A DNA stretch of 39,396 nt from Sphingomonadaceae bacterium (GTDB lineage: Bacteria > Pseudomonadota > Alphaproteobacteria > Sphingomonadales > Sphingomonadaceae): positions 1-39,396 of the forward strand of contig CANJBY010000015.1 of assembly GCA_947472735.1 (NCBI GenBank). The letters are read 5' to 3'. Within the stretch, counting starts at the first letter, position 1. Every line of letters begins with the position of its first letter. A model generated the notes under the pieces. It was given only the letters and a program-made list of their open reading frames with translations. It was not told where the DNA came from and made no database searches. The position numbers and the translations under genes are program-made. Shown here one piece after another: positions 31,376 to 39,396 of this stretch.

Positions 31376-31448
31376 GAAGATTGGCATCCTCTCCTGGAAT
31401 GCGCTGGCGTTACGTCCGTTTTCGGATCTCGCCCTTGTTATCCTGTGA

Positions 31449-32171
31449 TCAGTCGCCGTCGCCCATCGCGCCGTCGTCGGCGATCGCAAGCTGTGTGCCG
31501 GCCTGCATGTAAGGAATCGGGTTCACGGCTTCGCCGGCAATCCGCACTTCATAGTGCAGATGCGGACCGGTCGAACGTCCGGTCGATCCGACGTAGCCAA
31601 TAAGTTCGCCCTTGTGGACCTTTTGGCCCGCGAAAACGTTTAGTCGTGACATATGCCCATAACGGGTCTCGAGGTTGCCGCCATGTTCGAGTTGCACGTA
31701 GAGACCATAGCTCGAAAACCATTCGGCTTTGCCGACGACGCCGTCTGCAGTCGCGTAGATCGGGGTGCCTGCCGGAGCCGACAGGTCGACGCCCTTGTGC
31801 TGGCGGCGTCCGCCCAGCACCGGATGCCAACGCACGCCGAAACCGCTGGTCAGCGCCACGCCTTCAAACGGCATGCGCGACGGAATGGAAACGCCCGACA
31901 CGGATCCGACGGTGGTCGCAGGACGGGCAGCAGCGATGGCGGGCAGCTTGTCAAGCGAGCGCCAGCTGGAAAAGAGCTGGCGGAACTGTTCGTCGCCAGA
32001 GCCCAGCGCGTTCTGCTTGGCTTCGGCGGCTGCGCGCAGCGGGGCGGTAATGTCGGCAGCGGCGCTGCTGTTGGCCAGCGCGGGGTTGGCGCTGAAGAGG
32101 CCCGCTGCGGCAATCAAGCCAGTCAGCGCGCGGATCTGGAATTTCACGAAAGAAACGACCACTCGAAACAC
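31449..32171 (-). CDS. M23 family metallopeptidase (LytM-type)
   Basis: A 240-residue exported protein with a hydrophobic leader (LTGLIAAAGLFSANPALA) and a C-terminal M23 domain. Zinc ligands are His and Asp in HKGVDLSAPAG and the HxH of GPHLHYEVR. M23 enzymes cleave peptidoglycan cross-links or, when degenerate, regulate amidases; this site looks complete. The listed start is GTG at 32171, but TATACA (minus strand 32179-32174) looks like a -10 element immediately before it, so translation may begin at a GTG a few codons downstream. Likely a housekeeping cell-wall gene, unrelated to the catabolic island. Confidence 0.85.
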   Translation of the reverse strand: MFRVVVSFVKFQIRALTGLIAAAGLFSANPALANSSAAADITAPLRAAAEAKQNALGSGDEQFRQLFSSWRSLDKLPAIAAARPATTVGSVSGVSIPSRMPFEGVALTSGFGVRWHPVLGGRRQHKGVDLSAPAGTPIYATADGVVGKAEWFSSYGLYVQLEHGGNLETRYGHMSRLNVFAGQKVHKGELIGYVGSTGRSTGPHLHYEVRIAGEAVNPIPYMQAGTQLAIADDGAMGDGD

Positions 32172-32314
32172 CTTGTATAACCAGCCCGCCCGGTTTCCGA
32201 ACGGGCCTTGCGACCCAGTTTTTTAGTGCCCTGATACTGTCTCAGGGAGAGGTGCAGATATGGTCGGACCCCCCGCCCACTCTTGCGAGAGTGTTTAGAT
32301 ACGGCAGAAGTTAA

Positions 32315-33100
32315 CTAGGCAACCTCGCCATAAGGGAAGCGCGATAGACCGGCAGCGACACGCGCCGAGTCGTTGAACGGCGGCTTAATGACCCCACGAA
32401 AGTGTCGCATTACCAAGGTTTTCCACAAGCTCGCGCTTGCTTCACCGCGCCTCAAAGCCACAGATTCGAAATGCCTTGCGCCAATTCGGACGTGCCGGAT
32501 TTCGTCGGCAAGGATGCGACTCAGGATGCGGTCTCCGGTCTGATCGCCAGCCGCCCGCACGCGCTCCAGTATAGCGGGCGTTACATCCAGCCCGCGCGCT
32601 TCCAGGACCATCGGCACTACCGCCAACCGCGCCGCGACGTCGCCCCGAGTCGCGTCGGCGGCCTCCCACAAGCCATCATGCGCCGGCAAGGCGCCGTAGT
32701 GACTGTCCAGTCGCCGCAAGTGCCGTTCGATGAGCGCGAAGTGCAGCGCCTCGTCCGCAGCGACCGCAAGGAAATCACTGACAAAGTCGTGGTCCATCTC
32801 CGCCCCGAAGCGCCCCGCCATGTCGAGCGCGAGGTCGATCGCGACAAATTCGATATGCGCCAGCGCATGCCACAGCGCGATCCGACCGCGTTCGGAACCG
32901 CCCTTGCGGCGCTTGGGCATCCGGCCGGGCGGAAGCAGTTCAGGCTTCGCAGGGCGAGCGGGCCGCTCAGGCATCGGAACATCGAACACCGGCTCCAACC
33001 GGCCCAGCCGCCAGTCCCGCGCAACTGCACGCGTCGCCATTACCTTGGCGTGCGGCTCCGCGGCAAGCAGGGCCGAGCGGATCGCGGTCGCAACGCTCAA
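32315..33100 (-). CDS. DUF455 ferritin-like protein
   Basis: About 261 residues, recognised as DUF455, a ferritin-like four-helix family: HALAHIEFVAIDLALD, DEALHFALIERHL and ADEIRHVRIGARHF carry the Glu/His residues of a probable di-metal site. I chose the TTG at 33100, whose TTGA overlaps the Bcp stop. The first ATG in frame is 20 codons downstream and would still keep the domain. Function unknown; some relatives are annotated as tRNA hydroxylase-like. The 143 bases between it and the peptidase gene hold only weak hairpins. Confidence 0.82.
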   Translation of the reverse strand: MSVATAIRSALLAAEPHAKVMATRAVARDWRLGRLEPVFDVPMPERPARPAKPELLPPGRMPKRRKGGSERGRIALWHALAHIEFVAIDLALDMAGRFGAEMDHDFVSDFLAVAADEALHFALIERHLRRLDSHYGALPAHDGLWEAADATRGDVAARLAVVPMVLEARGLDVTPAILERVRAAGDQTGDRILSRILADEIRHVRIGARHFESVALRRGEASASLWKTLVMRHFRGVIKPPFNDSARVAAGLSRFPYGEVA

Positions 33101-33570
33101 AGCGCCTGCGCCGCTGCGAGGACCTCCTCGGCGTGGCCTTTGACCTTCACCTTGTCCCATACGCGGGCGATGCGTCCGTCCGGGCCGACCAGCAGCGTGG
33201 TGCGGACCATGCCCAGGTAAGTGCGGCCATAGTTCTGCTTTTCGGTCCAGATGCCCAGCGCATCCGAAAGCCCGCCCTGTTCCGCATCGCTCGCCAAGGG
33301 TGCGGTCAGCGCATACTTTTCGATAAACCGCTGGTGGCGCTGAGGCGGATCCTTGCTCACCCCGAGCAGCGCAGTTCCCGCCGCGTCAAATGCGCCAGCC
33401 AGCGCGGAGAAGTCCTTGTTTTCCACCGTGCAGCCTGGCGTGTCGTCCTTGGGATAGAAAAACAGCACGAGCTTGCGCGCGAGAAAGTCCGAGGTCTTCA
33501 CGCTGCTGCCGTCCGGCAAGGTCATGGCGATATCCGGCAGGGCATCGCCAACCGCGGGCAGTTTGCTCAT
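33097..33570 (-). CDS. bcp: Peroxiredoxin of the Bcp/PrxQ family
   Basis: A 157-residue thiol peroxidase with the thioredoxin-fold core FFYPKDDTPGCTVENKDF. The peroxidatic Cys is in PGCT. The resolving Cys found five residues later in many Bcp proteins is absent (Asn-Lys instead), so it should act as a 1-Cys enzyme or use an external thiol. The start at 33570 overlaps the glnE stop (ATGA). Detoxifies peroxides in the cytoplasm. Confidence 0.92.
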   Translation of the reverse strand: MSKLPAVGDALPDIAMTLPDGSSVKTSDFLARKLVLFFYPKDDTPGCTVENKDFSALAGAFDAAGTALLGVSKDPPQRHQRFIEKYALTAPLASDAEQGGLSDALGIWTEKQNYGRTYLGMVRTTLLVGPDGRIARVWDKVKVKGHAEEVLAAAQAL

Positions 33571-36284
33571 TTCGCGTCCAACTCCAGTTCCTCGCCGAAC
33601 GTCATCTGCCACGCGCGGCTCACTTCGGCGCGCGCAGCGGCAAGATTCGCGGCGAGTTCGTCCCAATCGCCTGCCCCGCAGGCCTTGGCAAGTATCGGAC
33701 GGGCGGCCGAAGGTGGCTCGGCACCATCAGGCGCGAACAGACGCATCGCGATCAGCAGCCGGCCAAGCACGTCGTGCGCGCCGCGCAGTTTTGCAGGCAC
33801 CAGACCCGCGACCGCCAGATCATCCAGCGCGGCATGGAGCGAGGTTTGCAGTCCCTTCGCCTCGCGCAGTTGCAGATAGTGCGTGATGAATTCGAGATCG
33901 ACCAGTCCGCCACGCAGTAGCTTCACGTCGAGCGGACCCTTGGGATGCTTGTGCCGCGCCATTTCAGCGCGCATCGCCAGCACATCTTCGCGCAGCTTGG
34001 CCGGGTCACGCTTGCGGGTGAGCACCGCGGCCACCAGGCGCTGCAACTCGGCGCGCGCTTCAGGGGAACCGAACACCGGCCGGGCGCGGGTGAGCGCCAT
34101 GTGCTCCCATGTCCACGCGTCTTCCTGCTGATAACGCCGAAAGCTGTCGAAGCTCACTGCCAACGGCCCTTGCGCTCCGGATGGACGCAAGCGCGTATCG
34201 ACTTCGTAGAGCGCTCCTTCCGCTGTCGGTACCGAGAGCGCGGCGCCAATCCGCTGCGCCAGCCGGTTGAAATAGAGCGTGGCGCCCAGCGGCCGCCGAC
34301 CGTCGCTTTCCGCCCCTTGTTCTCCGGTGAACAGGTAGACCACATCCAGATCCGAAGCATGAGTCAGCGCACCGCCGCCGAGCCGCCCCAACCCCAGGAT
34401 GACCAGTTCGCCACCGGCGATGCGCCCATGGGTCTGCTCGAACTCTGCGATAGTCGCTTCGGCCAACACCGCGATCGCTGCCTCCGCGACGCGGCCCAGC
34501 CCCTGCGCCACGGCCATCGGATCGCCGGTACCTTCGACCAGCTGCACACCCAGCGCGAACCGCCGCTCACCGACCTTCCGCCGCACCCGATCAAGCAGCC
34601 GCTGATAATCGTCGTCCGTCTCACCACTGGAAAATTCGGCGATCAGGGTCGGCACATCCGGCGGCAGATCGAAGGCACTGGCATCGATCAGCGGATCGAG
34701 CAGGTCGGCGCGGCGAGCGAGGGCGTCGGCCAGCGGAGGCGCCAGCGAGAGGATCCTCGCGAGCAGCTGGAGCAGTGCCGGCCGCGCTTCGAGCAGATGG
34801 AAAAGGTTAAGCGCGGAGGGAAGCTGAGCAAGCAAGTGCTCCCAACGCACCAGCGCTGCCTGCGGCTCCGGCGCGGCCGCAAGGGCGGCGAGCAGCGCGG
34901 GCTGGATTGCCTCAAAGGCATCGCGCGCGGCATCGCTGCGCAGCGCGCGCACCCCGCCCGAGCGCCATCCCTCGATCCGCTCTGCCAGGCCATCGGGATC
35001 GGCAAAGCCCAGTCGGCCGAGTTCGATCGAAAGTGCGCTTCCGGTCGCGGCCACCGGAGCCGCCGCTGGACCCGAGCCACCGCTTTCGGCGATCAACCGA
35101 TCATAGCGCACCCCAACCCGTTCGGTGATCGCGGCAAGCTCCGCAACCAGCGCCTCGCCGTCCGGCGAGCCGTCAAGCCGGGCAACCGCATCCAGCGCCG
35201 CCGGATCTACCGGCAGCGAGTGAGTCTGCTGATCCGAAACCATCTGCAGCCGATGCTCAAGCATCCGCAGCCGGTCATAACTCTCGCCCAGCACGCGAGC
35301 GTCATCCGGATCCACCAGCCCTGCGGATGCGAGCGCATCGAGGCTCGCACGGGTTCCGCGAAGCCGCAGTGCGGGATTGCGTCCGCCATGGATCAGCTGG
35401 TGAGTCTGCGCGAAGAATTCGACCTCGCGAATCCCGCCGCGCCCGGTCTTGAGATTGAACCCCGGACCAGCCGTGGGCGCACCGCGCTGGTTGGCACGGA
35501 TCCGCTGAGTCAGCCGGCCAATTTCGGCGATTGCTCCGAAATCCAGGCTGCGGCGCCACACGAAAGGCCGGATCGCAGCCAGGAATCTTTCACCCGCCGG
35601 GATGTCACCCGCACAGGCCCGGGCGCGTATGAATGCCGCTCGCTCCCATGTCAGCGCCGAGCTTTCATAGTGAGTCAGTGCTGCTTCGATCGGGATTGCC
35701 AGCGGGCTGACTTCGGAAGCCGGGCGCAGCCTCAGATCGACCCTGAAGACATAGCCTTCACCAGTTTGCCGGGTCAGCGTCTCGACCAGGGTGCGAGCGA
35801 CCCGCTGCGCCGCTTCGCCCGGTTCGTCGCGCTCGCGCCGGGGTAGCCGGCTGGGATCGTACAACAGGATCGGATCAATATCGGAACTGTAGTTGAGTTC
35901 CCCGGCACCGTGCTTGCCCAGCGCGAGCGCGATGAACCCCGCCGGTTCGGCATCGGGCGTTCGGGCGTGGATCGCATGGGCAATCGCCGCGTCCATCGCC
36001 CGGTCAGCCAGCGCCGTCAGCTCCCTCACCACGCACGACAGGGGGAAGGCCCCGGCAAGGTCGCCGATCGCCAGGGCGAGCGCCAGCGCATTACGTTCGC
36101 GGCGCAGCGCCGTGCCGACGTCTTCAGCGCCGTCGCCGGCCGCCCGGGCCCAATCGAGCGCCGCTTCACCCTCTCCGGCCGCCAGCAGCGCAACAAGTTC
36201 AGGCAAGCGTTCGATCACCCGCGACAGGAACGGGGCTTCGGCATCGGCGCGGGCAAGGGCTCCGGTCCAGTCGGGCGTGGTCAT
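33567..36284 (-). CDS. glnE: Bifunctional glutamine synthetase adenylyltransferase/deadenylylase
   Basis: A 905-residue protein with two nucleotidyltransferase domains. The N-terminal (deadenylylase) domain has GKHGAGELNYSSDIDPILLY and the C-terminal (adenylylating) domain GLGRLGGGALTHASDLDVVYLF, each with the GxG...SDxD metal motif, joined by helical regulatory segments. It controls glutamine synthetase activity in response to PII. Length and architecture are normal. Translationally coupled to bcp. Confidence 0.95.
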   Translation of the reverse strand: MTTPDWTGALARADAEAPFLSRVIERLPELVALLAAGEGEAALDWARAAGDGAEDVGTALRRERNALALALAIGDLAGAFPLSCVVRELTALADRAMDAAIAHAIHARTPDAEPAGFIALALGKHGAGELNYSSDIDPILLYDPSRLPRRERDEPGEAAQRVARTLVETLTRQTGEGYVFRVDLRLRPASEVSPLAIPIEAALTHYESSALTWERAAFIRARACAGDIPAGERFLAAIRPFVWRRSLDFGAIAEIGRLTQRIRANQRGAPTAGPGFNLKTGRGGIREVEFFAQTHQLIHGGRNPALRLRGTRASLDALASAGLVDPDDARVLGESYDRLRMLEHRLQMVSDQQTHSLPVDPAALDAVARLDGSPDGEALVAELAAITERVGVRYDRLIAESGGSGPAAAPVAATGSALSIELGRLGFADPDGLAERIEGWRSGGVRALRSDAARDAFEAIQPALLAALAAAPEPQAALVRWEHLLAQLPSALNLFHLLEARPALLQLLARILSLAPPLADALARRADLLDPLIDASAFDLPPDVPTLIAEFSSGETDDDYQRLLDRVRRKVGERRFALGVQLVEGTGDPMAVAQGLGRVAEAAIAVLAEATIAEFEQTHGRIAGGELVILGLGRLGGGALTHASDLDVVYLFTGEQGAESDGRRPLGATLYFNRLAQRIGAALSVPTAEGALYEVDTRLRPSGAQGPLAVSFDSFRRYQQEDAWTWEHMALTRARPVFGSPEARAELQRLVAAVLTRKRDPAKLREDVLAMRAEMARHKHPKGPLDVKLLRGGLVDLEFITHYLQLREAKGLQTSLHAALDDLAVAGLVPAKLRGAHDVLGRLLIAMRLFAPDGAEPPSAARPILAKACGAGDWDELAANLAAARAEVSRAWQMTFGEELELDAK

Positions 36285-36347
36285 GGATCGTGCATGACTG
36301 CTTGGACGGCTTCCCGCAAGCCGACAGTGTGGCTATGGAGCGCGCCG

Positions 36348-37334
36348 ATGACCTGGCAACTTCCCCCCGAATGGCACCCGCAGGACTGGATCTGGATCGG
36401 CTTGCCGCACGCGGTCGATGAGTGGCCCGGCTTCCTCGGCCAGGCGCAGGAGCAGATCGCCGCTTTTGCCAACGCCGTCGCGGAGAGCGGACAGGAAGTG
36501 CGATTGCTGGTGCGCGATGCCCTCAACGAATGCCGCGCTCGCGCGCTGGTCAGCGGCGCGGTAAGGCTGGAGCAGCGCGCGTATGGCGATGTGTGGCTGC
36601 GCGATACCGGCCCGCTGGTGCTGTGCGACGGCCAGGGCCACCGGATGGCGCAGCGCTTCGGGTTCAATGGCTGGGGCGGCAAGTACCTCATGCCCGGTGA
36701 CGAGACGATCGGCGCCGAACTCGCCCGGGATGCGGGGCTCTCCATCCGCACCGCTGACTGGGTACTCGAGGGCGGCGCGCTGGATTGCGACGGCACGGGG
36801 CTGGTTGTGACGACCGAGCAATGCCTCCTCAACCCGAACCGCAACCCGCAGCTTGATCGCGCCGATATCGAGGCCCGGCTGGAGCAGGATCTTGGCTTTT
36901 CGCGCGTGCTGTGGCTCGGCGACGGTCTGATCAACGACCACACCGACGGTCATGTCGACAACCTCGCGCGGTTCGTTGGCCCGGGCGTGCTGGCCTTGCC
37001 CCGCGCGACGGGGGCTGACGATCCCAATGCCGCGATCTATGCCGATGCCAAGGCCCGGGCGGAAGCCTTTGGGCTGACCGCACGCGAGGTGCCTTCTCCC
37101 GGACGGGTCGAACGCGCCGGGCGGATCGAGCCAGCAAGCTACATGAACTTCGCGGTTACGTCGAAGTTGGTGGTCGTGCCGACCTATGGAACGGTCCACG
37201 ATGCCGAAGGCGTAGCGGCGATTGCGGAGCTGTTCCCCGATCGCGACACGATCGGCATCCTCGCCGACGCGGTGCTGGCGGGGGGCGGCAGCTTCCATTG
37301 CGCCAGCCAGCAGATGCCCCGAGCGACTTCTTAA
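36348..37334 (+). CDS. Agmatine deiminase / peptidylarginine deiminase-family protein
   Basis: A 328-residue guanidino-group-modifying enzyme. Motifs in order are DVWLRDTGP, EGGALD, the metal-free catalytic HTDGHVDN, and the nucleophilic Cys in GGGSFHCASQQMP near the C terminus. It hydrolyses agmatine to N-carbamoylputrescine and ammonia in AguA members. It is shorter than typical AguA (about 365), so a related substrate is possible. The ATG at 36348 is chosen because WQLPPEWHPQDW marks the family N terminus. Divergent from glnE. Confidence 0.88.
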   Translation: MTWQLPPEWHPQDWIWIGLPHAVDEWPGFLGQAQEQIAAFANAVAESGQEVRLLVRDALNECRARALVSGAVRLEQRAYGDVWLRDTGPLVLCDGQGHRMAQRFGFNGWGGKYLMPGDETIGAELARDAGLSIRTADWVLEGGALDCDGTGLVVTTEQCLLNPNRNPQLDRADIEARLEQDLGFSRVLWLGDGLINDHTDGHVDNLARFVGPGVLALPRATGADDPNAAIYADAKARAEAFGLTAREVPSPGRVERAGRIEPASYMNFAVTSKLVVVPTYGTVHDAEGVAAIAELFPDRDTIGILADAVLAGGGSFHCASQQMPRATS

Positions 37335-37351
37335 CTCTTCGGCAAGGCGCT

Positions 37352-37368
37352 GGAGCGATAATCGCTCC
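37352..37368. terminator. Short perfect hairpin after the deiminase gene
   Basis: GGAGCGA-TAA-TCGCTCC is a perfect 7+3+7 inverted repeat 18 bases after the stop. No T-tract follows, so termination is uncertain. It could also mask the GGAG ribosome-binding site of the small frame at 37371. Confidence 0.35.
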
Positions 37369-37370
37369 TC

Positions 37371-37487
37371 ATGACCAAGCTTATCGCCAAGGCCGTTCGC
37401 CAGCCAGCCGTTCTGCTGAACTCAGCGGTTGTGCTAGGCTGCGCGCTGGTGGTCATCCTCGCGCGCGATCCGCTGCCGTTTCTATAG
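37371..37487 (+). CDS. Possible 38-residue single-span membrane protein
   Basis: An ATG frame encodes a basic N terminus (MTKLIAKAVRQP) and one hydrophobic span (AVLLNSAVVLGCALVVILA), ending RDPLPFL. The layout resembles small inner-membrane proteins. It overlaps the convergent TSUP gene by six bases. The only ribosome-binding candidate is inside the hairpin before it. Could be spurious. Confidence 0.35.
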   Translation: MTKLIAKAVRQPAVLLNSAVVLGCALVVILARDPLPFL

Positions 37488-38216
37488 CAGCTTGAGCAGC
37501 GCCCCGAGCGCCGCCGCCCCGAGGACTCCGCCGACGAAGATCCGCCAGGCGCGGGTCGAGACCTTGCCGAAGGCCTTGTGGCCGAGCCAATTGCCGAGCA
37601 GGATCGCGGGATAGAGCGTGAGCGCCAGCAACGGCTCGCGCACCGTCGCCACGCGCAGCATCACGGCCGAGCCGACTCCGGCGCAGGACGTGGCGAAGAA
37701 CACCAGAAGCATCGATCCGCGCGCCACCCGGGGCTCGATCCGGCGGCCGAGGTAGTACGGCACGACCGGCGGTCCCGGCATTCCGGCAAAGCCCGTGAGG
37801 ATCCCGCTGGCAGTGCCCGTGACGGCGGTGGTGAGCCAGCCGGGATGCCGTTCATGCCGCTGCGGCAACAGCACCGCGCCGAATGCGCCGAGTGCGACCA
37901 GCGCGATCAGCAGCCGCGCCACGGCCGGGTCGGTCGACCACAGCGCCATCACGCCCAGCGGGGTGCAGAGCACGGCCAGGAGCGCGATGAACTTCGCGGT
38001 CGGCTCGGCGTTGGCGAGCGAGCGGTGGACGTCGGTCATCCCGATCAGCACGCCCAGCACGTTAGCGGTGACGACCGCTTCCGGCGGCGGGATCGCGAGG
38101 GCGAGCACCGGGACCAGCAGGATCGCCATGCCGAAGCCCGCCAGCCCGCGGATGAAGGCCGCGGCCAGCGCTGCCGCCAGCGCGACGGCGATCTGTTCCG
38201 GCGTCAGCCCCAGCAC
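37482..38216 (-). CDS. TauE/SafE (TSUP) family membrane permease
   Basis: A 244-residue protein with about eight hydrophobic segments and the two TSUP half-repeats (FIRGLAGFGMAILLVPVLAL near the N terminus, GILTGFAGMPGPPVVPYYL in the middle). The start is GTG at 38216, four bases after the thrS stop, so it may be read through from thrS. The family exports or imports sulfite, sulfonates or other organic anions. Substrate unknown. Confidence 0.85.
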   Translation of the reverse strand: MLGLTPEQIAVALAAALAAAFIRGLAGFGMAILLVPVLALAIPPPEAVVTANVLGVLIGMTDVHRSLANAEPTAKFIALLAVLCTPLGVMALWSTDPAVARLLIALVALGAFGAVLLPQRHERHPGWLTTAVTGTASGILTGFAGMPGPPVVPYYLGRRIEPRVARGSMLLVFFATSCAGVGSAVMLRVATVREPLLALTLYPAILLGNWLGHKAFGKVSTRAWRIFVGGVLGAAALGALLKLL

Positions 38217-38220
38217 CGGG

Positions 38221-39396
38221 TCAGCGCAAGTCCGGCGGAGTCGCTTCGGCCTTGAGCAAGGCGATCGCTTCGGCGAGCGGCATGACCTTCTGGTGCTCAG
38301 CCCCCAGCGTCCTCAGCGCGACCGTCCCCTCTTCCGCCTCGCGTTTGCCGACGACCAGCAGCTGCGGGACTTTCTGGAGCGAGTGTTCGCGCACCTTGTA
38401 GTTGATCTTCTCGTTGCGGAGATCGCTCTCGACCCGAATCCCGGCGGCGGTCAGTTGATGAAACACATCCTCGGCGTAGCTATCCGCGTCCGAGACGATC
38501 GTCGCGACGACCGCCTGGACCGGCGCCAGCCAGGCCGGCAATCGACCTGCGAAGTGTTCTATCAAGATCCCGATAAACCGTTCATAAGAACCGAAAATTG
38601 CCCTATGCAGCATGACCGGCCGATGCCGCCCGCCATCCTCGCCGACATAGCTCGCGTCGAGCCGCTCGGGCAGCACCCGGTCGGACTGGATCGTGCCGAC
38701 CTGCCAGGTCCGGCCGATCGCGTCGGTCAGGTGCCATTCGAGCTTGGGAGCATAGAACGCCCCCTCGCCCGGCAGTTCCTCCCAGCCGTATTCCTCGGTC
38801 GCGAGGCCGGCGCGGACCACCGCGTCGCGCAGCTCGGCCTCGGCCTGGTCCCACATTCCCTCGGTGCCGAAGCGGTTCTCCGGGCGCAGCGCCAGCTTGA
38901 TCGAATAGGTGAAGCCGAAGTCCCGGTAGACCCGGTCGGCCAGCGCACAGAACGCCCGCACTTCCTCGACGATCTGGTCCTCACGGCAGAAGATATGCGC
39001 ATCGTCCTGCGTGAACTGCCGCACCCGCATCAGCCCGTGCAGCGCGCCATGGGGCTCGTTGCGGTGGCAGCAGCCGTTCTCGTAGAGCCGGAGCGGCAGG
39101 TCGCGGTAGCTCTTGATGCCCTGGCGGAAGATCAGCACATGCGCCGGGCAGTTCATCGGCTTGAGCGCCATCCAGTCCGCCTCGCCCGAGATTACCGGAC
39201 CCTCGTCCTCGGTATTCGGCACCTCGTCGGGGATCACGAACATGTTCTCGCGGTACTTGCCCCAGTGGCCGGACTGCTCCCACTGGCGCGAGTCCATCAC
39301 CTGCGGGGTCTTGACTTCGCGGTAGCCCGCCCCGTCGATCGCGCGGCGCATATAGGCCTCCAGCTCGCGCCAGATGCGGTAGCCCTTGGGATGCCA
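38221..39396 (-). CDS. thrS: Threonyl-tRNA synthetase, 5' part beyond the window
   Basis: About 391 C-terminal residues of a class II synthetase; the frame is open through the right edge ([18 protein letters not shown] is the known motif-1 region). Motif 2 is around FRQ..., with [16 protein letters not shown] (zinc-site Cys/His nearby in LKPMNCPAH), and motif 3 is in [18 protein letters not shown]. The anticodon-binding domain follows to the end. Attaches threonine to tRNA-Thr. The editing and TGS domains are outside the window. Confidence 0.96.
   Translation of the reverse strand, partial: WHPKGYRIWRELEAYMRRAIDGAGYREVKTPQVMDSRQWEQSGHWGKYRENMFVIPDEVPNTEDEGPVISGEADWMALKPMNCPAHVLIFRQGIKSYRDLPLRLYENGCCHRNEPHGALHGLMRVRQFTQDDAHIFCREDQIVEEVRAFCALADRVYRDFGFTYSIKLALRPENRFGTEGMWDQAEAELRDAVVRAGLATEEYGWEELPGEGAFYAPKLEWHLTDAIGRTWQVGTIQSDRVLPERLDASYVGEDGGRHRPVMLHRAIFGSYERFIGILIEHFAGRLPAWLAPVQAVVATIVSDADSYAEDVFHQLTAAGIRVESDLRNEKINYKVREHSLQKVPQLLVVGKREAEEGTVALRTLGAEHQKVMPLAEAIALLKAEATPPDLR

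Noticed and set aside
32229..32247. CCCTGA-N7-TCAGGG hairpin between the peptidase and DUF455 genes
   Set aside because: Short stem with no T-tract downstream on either strand in the right orientation; not called a terminator.
33945..35846. Long open frame of over 600 codons antisense to glnE
   Set aside because: Low-complexity Arg/Gln/His-rich translation caused by high-GC codon bias opposite a well-recognised gene; no domain visible.
1..39396. tRNA, rRNA, CRISPR arrays, insertion sequences or phage genes
   Set aside because: None seen by reading: no transposase, integrase, regularly spaced repeats or tRNA-like cloverleaf; the only repeat element is the REP-like palindrome. All gaps between genes are under 300 bases.

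Overview
The window is GC-rich, densely packed alphaproteobacterial DNA. Gene content, codon bias and protein style suggest a sphingomonad (Novosphingobium/Sphingobium/Erythrobacter-like); this is inference from the encoded proteins, since no rRNA or other marker is present. Roughly 1-31.3 kb is an aromatic side-chain catabolism island of the lignin-monomer type. From 31.4 kb to the right end the genes are ordinary chromosomal ones.

Layout. (1) 1-10.34 kb, + strand: the 3' part of a PQQ quinohaemoprotein dehydrogenase; a DUF3237 protein; a vanillyl-alcohol oxidase/eugenol oxidase-type flavoprotein with an overlapping lipoprotein cytochrome c; a small Tat-exported protein; then a second transcription unit with two GSTs (the first LigF-like), an acyl-CoA synthetase and a lipoprotein PQQ dehydrogenase-cytochrome. 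(2) 10.4-15.06 kb, - strand: cytochrome c, a second, Tat-exported VAO-family flavoprotein, an exported metallo-beta-lactamase-fold hydrolase, an SDR and a Zn alcohol dehydrogenase, with overlapping or tightly spaced genes. (3) 15.15-21.78 kb, - strand: quinone oxidoreductase-like protein, VOC protein, MFS transporter, two 2,4'-dihydroxyacetophenone dioxygenase-like cupins, VanA-like Rieske oxygenase and SDR, followed by a TetR regulator. (4) An IclR regulator divergent from a translationally coupled five-gene operon (22.78-28.10 kb): Tm-1-like/UPF0261 ATP-binding protein, biotin carrier protein, biotin carboxylase, carboxyltransferase and NagD-type HAD phosphatase. (5) 28.1-31.3 kb: a SMP-30 lactonase and a MetE-like protein divergent from a LysR regulator. 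(6) 31.4-39.4 kb: M23 peptidase, DUF455 protein, Bcp, GlnE, agmatine-deiminase-family protein, TSUP permease and the 3' part of thrS.

Proposed logic (inference). Exported flavoprotein and PQQ dehydrogenases oxidise the benzylic carbon or alcohol of a para-substituted phenol and pass electrons to c-type cytochromes. SDR and ADH enzymes yield an aryl ketone. Two routes could then shorten the chain: oxidative C-C cleavage by the DAD-like cupins, and ATP/biotin-dependent carboxylation by the region-4 operon followed by CoA activation. The region-4 operon resembles the acetovanillone systems AcvABCDEF (Sphingobium SYK-6) and HpeHI/HpeCBA (Rhodococcus), as I recall them. Here, however, a Tm-1-like ATP-binding protein stands where a PEP-synthase-like kinase would be expected, and the carboxyltransferase has lost the pyruvate-pocket motif. 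This is the best candidate for a new system.

Regulation. A palindrome of the form TTTCAC-N3-GTG(A/C)AA occurs at three promoter regions (4.88, 21.86 and 22.69 kb), two of them flanking iclR. A second element, GTATGTGTTAC, occurs at two of the same promoters over the -10 region. Together they suggest an IclR plus TetR circuit linking three transcription units.
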